Source: CAZHLD01 sp964533185
GTDB lineage: Bacteria > Acidobacteriota > Terriglobia > Acidiferrales > UBA7541
Length of the DNA stretch: 12,622 nt
Assembly (NCBI GenBank): GCA_964533185.1
Contig: CAZHLD010000078.1
Location: 1-12,622, forward strand
Direction: 5' to 3'
The position numbers were made by a program, and so were the translations under genes. The notes beneath the pieces are model-generated. The model was given only the letters and a program-made list of their open reading frames with translations, was not told the DNA's origin and searched no databases. Every line of letters begins with the position of its first letter. Position 1 is the stretch's first letter. Below, piece after piece: positions 1 through 5,838 of this stretch.

Positions 1-49
1 CCTGCAATCCGGCAGTCCCATGTGCCACCCTCCTCTCGAATCCTGCACA

Positions 50-67
50 GCAAAACCTGAGTTTTGC
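50..67. repeat. Perfect short inverted repeat upstream of the dinB promoter
   Basis: GCAAAAC (50-56) and GTTTTGC (61-67) are perfect complements around a CTGA loop. The hairpin ends about 28 bp before the -35 box at 96-101. No T-run follows on either strand, so it is not a canonical intrinsic terminator. It could be an operator-like dyad or the remains of an upstream gene's 3' hairpin. Function is not known. Confidence 0.5.
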
Positions 68-95
68 AGCCCCCGAAAAAAGAATGACGCCCCTC

Positions 96-124
96 TTGAC
101 TTTCGCTTTTTATTCGTCTATGCT
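96..124 (+). promoter_or_regulatory. Sigma70-type promoter upstream of dinB
   Basis: TTGACT (96-101) and TATGCT (119-124) each match the sigma70 consensus at 5 and 4 of 6 positions and are separated by exactly 17 bp. Transcription would begin near 131-133. The nearest gene downstream is the Y-family polymerase at 470, which would give a leader of about 340 nt. Alternatively it drives a separate small RNA that ends before 332. No recognisable SOS/LexA box was found next to it. Confidence 0.55.
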
Positions 125-132
125 CTTCCCCG

Positions 133-330
133 GTAGAGGAACGGGAAGGCGGGCGAGGGGCTGACCCCATTGTCCTAGCGACTCTCACGGGTTGCCCTTC
201 GCCCGTCCTGAACTGATCCGGCATCAGCGGCAGCACCGCCCGCGAGCACGGCCCATTCGGCAGGCTCAGGGCGAGGCGGCACTGCAAACCGGGCGGCCCG
301 CGACTCTGCCCTTCCCGCTTCCCTGCCCCG
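133..330 (+). ncRNA. Possible structured leader or small RNA of about 200 nt
   Basis: This stretch has no convincing gene. GGAACGGGAAGG (138-149) can pair with 310-322 (CCTTCCCGCTTCC): 12 base pairs with one bulged C, closing a transcript that would start at the promoter's predicted start site. Internal hairpins include GGGG-CTGA-CCCC (157-168) and ACGGG/CCCGT near 187-206. The long closing stem plus about 200 nt length recalls 6S RNA architecture, but no diagnostic 6S sequence was recognised. Part of the region (about 255-275) also resembles a degenerate dispersed repeat containing GGCTCAGGGCGAG. The call is an inference from pairing alone. Confidence 0.2.
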
Positions 331-331
331 T

Positions 332-447
332 TGTCATCCTGAGTCCCGACTTTGTCGGGACGATCGAAGATTCCGGCCCTGCCGGAAAGGATCTCTCCGA
401 TCAGACGGATTCTTCGGTTGCCCGCAGCGGGCTTCCTCAGAATGACA
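332..447. repeat. 116-bp inverted-repeat element (TGTCATTCTGAG family) in the dinB leader
   Basis: The ends are 12-bp inverted repeats with one mismatch (TGTCATCCTGAG at 332-343, CTCAGAATGACA at 436-447). Inside are three tight hairpins: GTCCCGAC-TTT-GTCGGGAC (343-361), TTCCGGC-CCT-GCCGGAA (371-387) and GCCC/GGGC (420-432). The core around 361-393 recurs almost identically at about 12433-12466. It ends 13 bp before the Shine-Dalgarno of the polymerase gene, so it would be transcribed as part of that leader. It looks like a REP or MITE-type dispersed element with no coding capacity. Confidence 0.8.
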
Positions 448-469
448 GACACAAGCCCACGGAGCCTTC

Positions 470-1684
470 ATGGCCGACCGCACACCGCACATTGTCCACG
501 TGGACGTGGACGCCTTCTTCGCTTCGGTGGAGCAGGTGCTCAACCCGCGTCTGCGCGGCCGGCCGGTGCTGGTGGGGCGCGGCGTGGTGGCTTCGGCCAG
601 CTACGAGGCCAAAGCGCGCGGCGTGCGCACGGCGATGAGCTTCCGCGAAGCGCGGCGGCTGTGCCCCGATGCAGTGGTCGTCGCCGGGCAGTACGAGCAC
701 TACGCTGACTACGGCGCGCGTGTGGGACGCATCCTCGAAACGTTCACGCCGGCGGTGGAGGCCGCGGCGCTCGACGACTTCTACCTGGATTTTGCCGGCA
801 CCGAGCGGCTCTATCCGGACTTTGCCGGCACGCTGCGGACGCTGCAAGCGCGCGTGTATGGCGAGACCGGCCTGGGCGTCTCGGTAGGCGCGGCGACGTC
901 GAAGCTAGTGGCTTCGGTGGCGTCGCGACTCAAGCGGCCGCACGGCTTCCGAATTGTGCCGCCGGGCACCGAAGAAGATTTTCTTGCGCCGCTGCCGGTC
1001 GAAAAGCTTCACGGCATTGGCCACGCCCACGCGCAGACGCTGGCTGAGCGCGGCATCGAGACGGTCGGCGAGCTGCGGCAGGTGCCGCTCGGGGCGCTCG
1101 TGGCGGCGTTTGGCGAAGTGGTCGGGCGGCAGCTCTGGGAGCGCGCCCGCGGGCGCGACCCTCGCGCGGTCCTGACGCCGCCCGAACCCAAGTCCATCTC
1201 GCGCGAAACCACCATCGAGGGCGGCACGATCGACGTCGAGCTCCTCGCCGGCCTCGTCGAATACCTGTCCGAGCGCATCGGCTCGACCCTGCGCGGTTAC
1301 GGCCGCCAGGCGCGCACGCTCGCGCTCCGTCTGCGCTACACCGATTTTTACTCGGCGGCACGCGCAACGAAACTGCTTCCACCCACCAACGACGAAAAAT
1401 CGCTCCTCGCCGCGGCGCTCGAACTCTTCCGCGCGCTGTTCACGCGCCGCGTGGCCCTGCGCTTTGTCGGCCTGAGCGTCACGAACCTCGAACCCGACCG
1501 GCGGCAGAACGACCTCTTCGACGCGGCGGCCAACCGCCGCTGGTATCTGAACCGCAGCGTGGACACCGTGCGCGGCCGCTTCGGCTGGAACGCGCTGTTC
1601 TACGGCAAGGGGCTGCAGTTGCGCGAGCACTACGCCGCCAAACCTACCGGCCTGGTGCTCTCCACCCCCTGCCTTTCGCGGTAA
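470..1684 (+). CDS. dinB: Y-family translesion DNA polymerase (DinB/Pol IV-like)
   Basis: Error-prone polymerase of the UmuC/DinB family, expected to copy past damaged template bases; 404 aa, slightly longer than E. coli Pol IV (351). The N-terminal motif HVDVDAFFASVE (residues 10-21) supplies a metal-binding Asp12 and an aromatic steric-gate position (Phe17). SYEAKARGVRTAM matches the fingers region. The second active-site motif reads LDDFYLD (Asp102-Asp103), where Pol IV enzymes normally have Asp-Glu, so acidic character is kept but the Glu is replaced. The little-finger domain is followed by QNDLF, a plausible sliding-clamp binding peptide. The ATG at 470 has GGAG at 461-464, five bases upstream. 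The gene is 105 bp upstream of dnaE2 on the same strand. That arrangement resembles imuB-dnaE2, but unlike typical ImuB this protein retains catalytic acids. It could be called DinB or an active ImuB analogue. Confidence 0.9.
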   Translation: MADRTPHIVHVDVDAFFASVEQVLNPRLRGRPVLVGRGVVASASYEAKARGVRTAMSFREARRLCPDAVVVAGQYEHYADYGARVGRILETFTPAVEAAALDDFYLDFAGTERLYPDFAGTLRTLQARVYGETGLGVSVGAATSKLVASVASRLKRPHGFRIVPPGTEEDFLAPLPVEKLHGIGHAHAQTLAERGIETVGELRQVPLGALVAAFGEVVGRQLWERARGRDPRAVLTPPEPKSISRETTIEGGTIDVELLAGLVEYLSERIGSTLRGYGRQARTLALRLRYTDFYSAARATKLLPPTNDEKSLLAAALELFRALFTRRVALRFVGLSVTNLEPDRRQNDLFDAAANRRWYLNRSVDTVRGRFGWNALFYGKGLQLREHYAAKPTGLVLSTPCLSR

Positions 1685-1695
1685 GCAGCAACCTG

Positions 1696-1749
1696 TGTAG
1701 GGGCGTATGGCCATATGTCTGCATCCCGGTATGCCGGGACGCCCCTACA
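1696..1749. repeat. 54-bp hairpin element (TGTAGGGGCG family) between dinB and dnaE2
   Basis: TGTAGGGGCGT (1696-1706) and ACGCCCCTACA (1739-1749) form perfect 11-bp terminal inverted repeats. The interior holds the palindrome ATGGCCAT and the hairpin CCCGG-TATG-CCGGG (1725-1738). Total length is 54 bp, the same as the related element inside dnaE2 at 2237-2290. A shorter relative lies at 9765-9792. It lies in the dinB-dnaE2 spacer and ends 40 bp before the dnaE2 start, so it may shape the mRNA between the two genes. Confidence 0.8.
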
Positions 1750-1789
1750 GCACTTCCTTCCCCGTCCCCTATCCCGATGGCGAGCTTCG

Positions 1790-4700
1790 ATGTTTGTCCA
1801 TTTGCATTGTCACAGTCACTACTCGTTTCTGCGGGCGGTGCCCGGGCCGGAGGAGCTTGTCCGGGCGGCGGCCGAGCGCGGCATGCCCGCCGTCGCGCTC
1901 ACCGATACGAACGGGCTTTACGCCGCCGTGCCGTTCTACCTGGCGGCGCGCAAGGCCGGCGTGAAGCCGATTGTGGGCGTCGAACTGGACATTCAGCTCG
2001 GTGGAGAGAACGGAAGCCGGAAAACAAAAACTGGGCGCGCGGAAGCGATCGTCCTGCTGGCTGCCGACCACGCGGGCTACAGCAACCTGTGCCGGCTCGT
2101 GACCGAGCGGCAGTTGGCGGAGCGGCCGCTGACGCTCGAAGAGCTGGAGGCGCACCGGGAGGGGCTGATCACGCTGTATGCGCCGAAGGACAGAAAAAGC
2201 GAACTGCGTCCGCCGCGGCGGACGAAATTCGAAACTTGTAGCGGCGCAGCATCCCTCGACTGCGCTCGGGACAAGTGCTGCGCCCCTACAACCATCACTG
2301 CCTGCATACTGCAGCTCAAAGAGATCTTTGGTGAGGCGCTGTATCTGGAAGTGCAGCTCCTTTCGCCAGGCGAAGGCCGCACGCTACGCGAGGCGGCGCG
2401 GCTGGGTCGCGAGCTGGGCGTGCCGCTGGTAGCAACGAACAACGTCCATTTCATCCGCCCCGAGGAGCACCTGCACCACCGCGTGCTCAACGCCATCCGC
2501 ACCGGCGGCCTGCTGACCACGGTCGCGCCGCCCGAGATCACCACCGTCGAGGCGTATTTCAAATCCGCCGCGGAGATGCAGCGCCTCTTCGCCGACCACC
2601 CCGAAGCTCTCGCCTCGACCGAAGAAATCGCCGCGCGCTGCAACCTCGAGCTCAAGCTGGGCAAAACAATCTTCCCGGAGTTCCCCGTGCCCGAGGGCGA
2701 GACGCCATTCTCATATCTCTGGAAGCTGTGTTTCGACGGCGCGCGTCGGCGTTACCAGCCGCTGCGGCCGGAGGTGCTGGCGCGGCTCACGCACGAGCTC
2801 GAGGTGATCGAGCAGTTGCACCTGGCCCCGTATTTCCTGCTGGTGTGGGACATCGTCGAAGAGGCGCGGCGGCGCGGCATCCCGGCGGTGGCGCGCGGCT
2901 CGGCGGCCAGCTCGATCGTCACCTACTGCCTGGGGATTTCGCGCATCTGCCCGTTGCGCTGGCAGCTCTACTTCGAGCGTTTCCTGAACGCGCAGCGCGG
3001 CGACATCCCTGATATCGACCTGGACATCTGCGGCGCGCGGCGCGACGACCTGCTCGACTACGTCTACCGCCGATGGGGCCAAGACCGCGTCGCATCCGGG
3101 GGGCACGGGGGGGACGTNNNNNNNNNNNNNNNNNNNNNNNNNNNNNNNNNNNNNNNNNNNNNNNNNNNNNNNNNNNNNNNNNNNNNNNNNNNNNNNNNNN
3201 NNNNNNNNNNNNNNNNNCCGCGTCGCATCCGGGGGGCACGGGGGGGACGTATCCCCCCGCGTCGCAATGATCGGCAGCTTCGTCACTATGCACGCGCGGC
3301 TAGCGGTGTGCGAAGTCGCCAAGGTCTTCGGCCTCTCGCCTGGCGAGGTCAACCACTTCACGCGCCGCCTGCCACATCGCCCGGTCAGCGAAATCCTTGA
3401 GGCCATCCGCACGCTGCCGCAGTGCCGCGCCCTCCCCGCGCAGGAAGAGCCGTGGCGGACGATCCTCGACGTCGCGCTGCGCCTCGACGGCTTCCCGCGG
3501 CACCTGGGTATCCACCCGTGCGGCACGGTGATCGCCGCGCGGCCGCTCACCGAGCACGTTCCGCTCGAGGTGGCCACGAAGGGCATCATCGTCACGCAGT
3601 ACGACATGAACGCAGTCGAAGCGTTGGGGCTGGTGAAGATGGACCTGCTCGGCCAGCGCGGCCTGACGACAATGTCGCTCGCGCTCGACGGCATCGAGCG
3701 CGCCACGAGTGAGCGCGCGCCCGGTGAGGGCGCTCACAAAATTGACTTCGACGCCATCCCCGAAGGCGACCCCGCCACCTGCGAAATGCTCTCCCAGGGC
3801 CGCACCATGGGCATCTTCCAAATCGAGTCGCCCGGGATGCGCGGCCTGCTGCGCACGCTTCGTGCGCGCACGCTGGTTGAGATCTCCCTGGCGCTGGCGT
3901 TGATCCGTCCGGGCGCGTCGGAGTACGGCTCGAAGGAAACCTTCCTCAAGCGCCTGCGCGGCCAGGAGCCGGTGCGCTACGCGCATCCCGCGATGGAGAA
4001 AATCCTCGGCGAAACCCTCGGCGTGTGCGTCTATCAGGAACAGGTGATGCAACTCGCGCAGGCGGTGGGCGCGATGTCTCTGGCCGAAGCTGACCTGGTG
4101 CGCCGCTCGACCGCTAAATTTTCCGACCAGCGCGAACGCGAGCGCCTGCGCGCAAAATTCCTGAAAGCTGCCGCCCAGCGCGGTCTCGAGGGCCGCGAGC
4201 TCGACGAGACCTGGCAGATGGTGGAGAAATTCGCCGGGTTTGGCTTCTGCAAGGCCCACGCGGCCACCTACGCGGACCTCGCTTACCGCATCGCCTACCT
4301 CAAGGCGCACCACCCGGCAGAGTTCCTGGCGGCGATGTGCAGCTCGGGCGCGGGGTTTTACCACGTCTCGGCGTACGTCGAGGAAGCCAAGCGCTGGGGC
4401 ATCCAGGTGCGGCTGCCTTCGGTCAACCATTCCAGGCTGGAGTACACCACCGAGCCGGCTGGTGAAACGGCCCGCGCCATGCGCATCGGCCTGATGCAGG
4501 TGAAAGGCCTGCGCCTGGAAACAATCCAGCGCATCGTGGCCTCGCGCGAAAAAGACGGCTCCTATCGCTCGCTCGAAGATTTCCTGGCGCGGGTGGTGGT
4601 CGAACGGGACGAGATCGAATCGCTCATCAAGTGCGGCGCGCTCGACGCTGTGGCCCGCAGCGCGGGGCTCACGCGGCCCGGGCTGCTCTGGCAGTTGAAC

Positions 4701-5255
4701 GCCCTGCGCGCTTCCCCTCCTCAAACGCAGCCTGCGGCGATGCTTTTTCCCGACGCCGCGCCGCCGGCCGCGGAACCCTTCGCCACGCCGGCGGCGGACT
4801 ACTCGCGCGCTCAGCGCATGGCCTACGAGCAGGAGATCCTCGAGATGTGCGTCAGCGGCCATCCGCTCGACCTGATCGCGCGCAACGGCGAAAACTGGAG
4901 CGACGAGTTGGACACCGCCGCACCGGGTCGGCGGATTATGCTGCTGGGCTGGCTGGTGACCTACCGGCACGTCGGCACCAAGAACTACCGCAACATGATG
5001 TTCGTCACGCTCGAAGATCAGCGCGGGCTGTTTGAGGCCGTGCTCTTCCCCGAGGCCTACGAGCGCTACGGCGGGCTGGTGTACGAGACGCGCACGCTGC
5101 GCGTCACCGGGCGGGTCGAGCGGGGCGGGCAGATCAACTGCGAAAAAATGGAAATCGCTCGCCACAGCCCGAAGGAAACGCTCGAGAATCGTCCCATAAA
5201 TCGCCGGCGCATCGAAAGCCGCGACCGGTCGGCATTCTTAGCAGAGACTCCCTGA
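1790..5255 (+). CDS. dnaE2: Error-prone C-family DNA polymerase III alpha, DnaE2/ImuC type (interrupted by an assembly gap)
   Basis: DNA polymerase catalytic subunit of the DnaE superfamily, probably the mutagenic translesion type. The domain order is PHP (LHCHSHYSFL at residues 5-14, with an HxH metal-type motif), palm with the catalytic acid cluster PDIDLDI (about residues 407-413), the third catalytic Asp in LVKMDLLG (codon 3642-3644), fingers (YQEQVM near 4029, FCKAHAATYADLAY near 4242), then a C-terminal OB fold (MMFVTLEDQRGLFEAVLF near 4996). Without the inserts it is about 1,070-1,100 aa, fitting DnaE2 and shorter than the replicative DnaE1, and no tau-binding tail is evident. The ATG at 1790 is chosen because the PHP motif begins there; the Shine-Dalgarno is weak (GGCGAG). 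The 100-N gap makes the frame appear to shift. Conserved sequence joins exactly from QDRVA (ends 3094) to MIGSFVT (starts 3267), with an in-frame repeat insertion between. A second in-frame insertion lies in the PHP domain. Whether the protein is functional is uncertain. Confidence 0.85.
2237..2290. repeat. 54-bp hairpin element inserted in frame within dnaE2
   Basis: TGTAGCGGCGCAGCA (2237-2251) and TGCTGCGCCCCTACA (2276-2290) are 15-bp inverted repeats with one mismatch. The element has the same ends and the same 54-bp length as the intergenic copy at 1696-1749. It begins exactly at a dnaE2 codon boundary and adds 18 codons without a stop (residues 150-167: CSGAASLDCARDKCCAPT). This segment is cysteine-rich and unlike the flanking PHP domain, and LQLKEIFGEALYLE resumes family-like sequence shortly afterwards. 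Confidence 0.8.
3085..3266. repeat. G-rich 39-bp tandem repeat inside dnaE2, spanning an assembly gap
   Basis: One complete unit is visible at 3218-3256, the first 33 bases of an identical unit at 3085-3117, and a trailing 10-base partial (CCGCGTCGCA) at 3257-3266. Each unit contains runs of 6 and 7 G and a hairpin GGGGGGA-CGTA-TCCCCCC (3241-3258). The 39-bp period equals 13 codons and is open in the dnaE2 frame (RVASGGHGGDVSP). Every whole number of units therefore preserves the reading frame between QDRVA and MIGSF. Confidence 0.75.
3118..3217. other. Assembly gap (100 N placeholder) in dnaE2
   Basis: Exactly 100 N, the conventional marker for unknown length. It is flanked by identical 33-bp sequence on both sides. 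If the repeat period holds, the true number of missing bases is 39n minus 72 (for example 6, 45 or 84). A value of minus 33 would mean the two flanks are the same copy, duplicated by assembly. Confidence 0.95.
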
Positions 5256-5484
5256 ACGGAGAATTCCTCAACGGAGAATTCCTCAACGGAGAATTCCTCA
5301 ACGGAGAATTCCTCAACGGAGAATNNNNNNNNNNNNNNNNNNNNNNNNNNNNNNNNNNNNNNNNNNNNNNNNNNNNNNNNNNNNNNNNNNNNNNNNNNNN
5401 NNNNNNNNNNNNNNNNNNNNNNNNAACGGAGAATTCCTCAACGGAGAATTCCTCAACGGAGAATTCCTCAACGGAGAATTCCTC
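5255..5484. repeat. 15-bp tandem repeat array (AACGGAGAATTCCTC) with assembly gap
   Basis: Four complete perfect copies plus 10 bases precede the gap (5255-5324) and four perfect copies follow it (5425-5484). The array begins on the last base of the dnaE2 stop codon and ends four bases before the ATG of the small gene at 5489. Every unit carries GGAG, a Shine-Dalgarno-like core, and an EcoRI-type GAATTC palindrome. The period is a multiple of three and the unit contains no stop codon in the three + frames, so each whole frame would read as a five-residue repeat. The perfect identity of all visible copies suggests recent expansion. Confidence 0.9.
5325..5424. other. Assembly gap (100 N placeholder) in the 15-bp array
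   Basis: Exactly 100 N within a perfect 15-bp array. The phase of the flanks implies a true gap of 15n minus 10 bases (5, 20, 35 and so on) if the array is continuous. The copy number is therefore unknown. Confidence 0.95.
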
Positions 5485-5488
5485 AACA

Positions 5489-5800
5489 ATGATCCGCCCA
5501 CCACAAACGCGACCTCCAGTCCCGAGCGAAGCCACCGCATCGCAACCGGTCGCTTCCGGCGAGCAGTTCCTCGGCCGCAACGCCAGCGCAAAGCGCCGCC
5601 TCTGGGAACGCCTCAACCCGCGCCACCGCAAAACGCTGCAACAGCTCGCCCGTGCGCTGGTGCTGCGGCAGTCGCAAGGACGTCTCCCCGAAGAGCTCCG
5701 CACCAAGCTGCTCGCCGCGCTCGACGAACTCGAACGCCTGGCTGCCCGAATTGAGCACCTGCTCGCCGTGGTGTCGCGCAGGACACCGCCCGGCGGCTAG
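5489..5800 (+). CDS. Small helical protein of unknown function
   Basis: A 103-aa protein I do not recognise. Residues 1-30 are rich in Pro, Ala and Ser and probably disordered. From about residue 33 to 96 the sequence is a charged, Leu-rich amphipathic stretch (LWERLNPRHRKTLQQLARAL, then LPEELRTKLLAALDELERL) that should form two helices, possibly a coiled coil. No signal peptide or membrane segment is seen. Codon third positions are GC-rich like the neighbouring genes, which supports real coding. The ATG at 5489 lies directly after the 15-bp repeat array; the last GGAG is 12 bases upstream, a rather long spacing. It is downstream of dnaE2 on the same strand and could be a co-transcribed accessory protein, but that is an inference from position only. 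Confidence 0.6.
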   Translation: MIRPPQTRPPVPSEATASQPVASGEQFLGRNASAKRRLWERLNPRHRKTLQQLARALVLRQSQGRLPEELRTKLLAALDELERLAARIEHLLAVVSRRTPPGG

Positions 5801-5803
5801 CCG

Positions 5804-5832
5804 TTGCCGCCCCTCCGCGCGTTTGCCATACT
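5804..5832 (+). promoter_or_regulatory. Candidate promoter for a leaderless transcript
   Basis: TTGCCG (5804-5809) and CATACT (5827-5832) match sigma70 boxes at 4 of 6 positions each with a 17-bp spacer. The -10 box ends six bases before the ATG at 5839, and there is no Shine-Dalgarno in between. This is the geometry expected when the mRNA starts at or next to the start codon. Confidence 0.35.
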
Positions 5833-5838
5833 GCCTTC

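Noticed and set aside
1..469. SOS (LexA) operator in front of dinB
   Set aside because: No GTTC/GAAC or CTGT/ACAG type paired box with suitable spacing was seen near the promoter. The LexA motif of this lineage is not certain to me, so absence is not proof that SOS control is lacking.
1715..1789. A start for dnaE2 at the ATG at 1715
   Set aside because: The first 25 residues would be encoded largely by the hairpin repeat and spacer; the PHP domain begins naturally at the ATG at 1790.
3118..3267. dnaE2 as two separate genes, or a true frameshift at the gap
   Set aside because: The frame change comes from the arbitrary 100-N filler. Conserved sequence and codon phase join exactly when whole 39-bp units are assumed.
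3300..5165. Long - strand open frame (621 codons) opposite dnaE2
   Set aside because: It mirrors conserved dnaE2 coding sequence; the composition is typical of an antisense shadow and no domain is recognisable.
5255..5484. CRISPR array
   Set aside because: The 15-bp units are directly adjacent with no spacers; this is a minisatellite, as is the 39-bp array.
5134..5706. - strand frame with EEFSV repeats, resembling a repeat protein
   Set aside because: The pentapeptide is just the 15-bp array read backwards; flanking sequence overlaps dnaE2 and the small gene antisense and contains an assembly gap.
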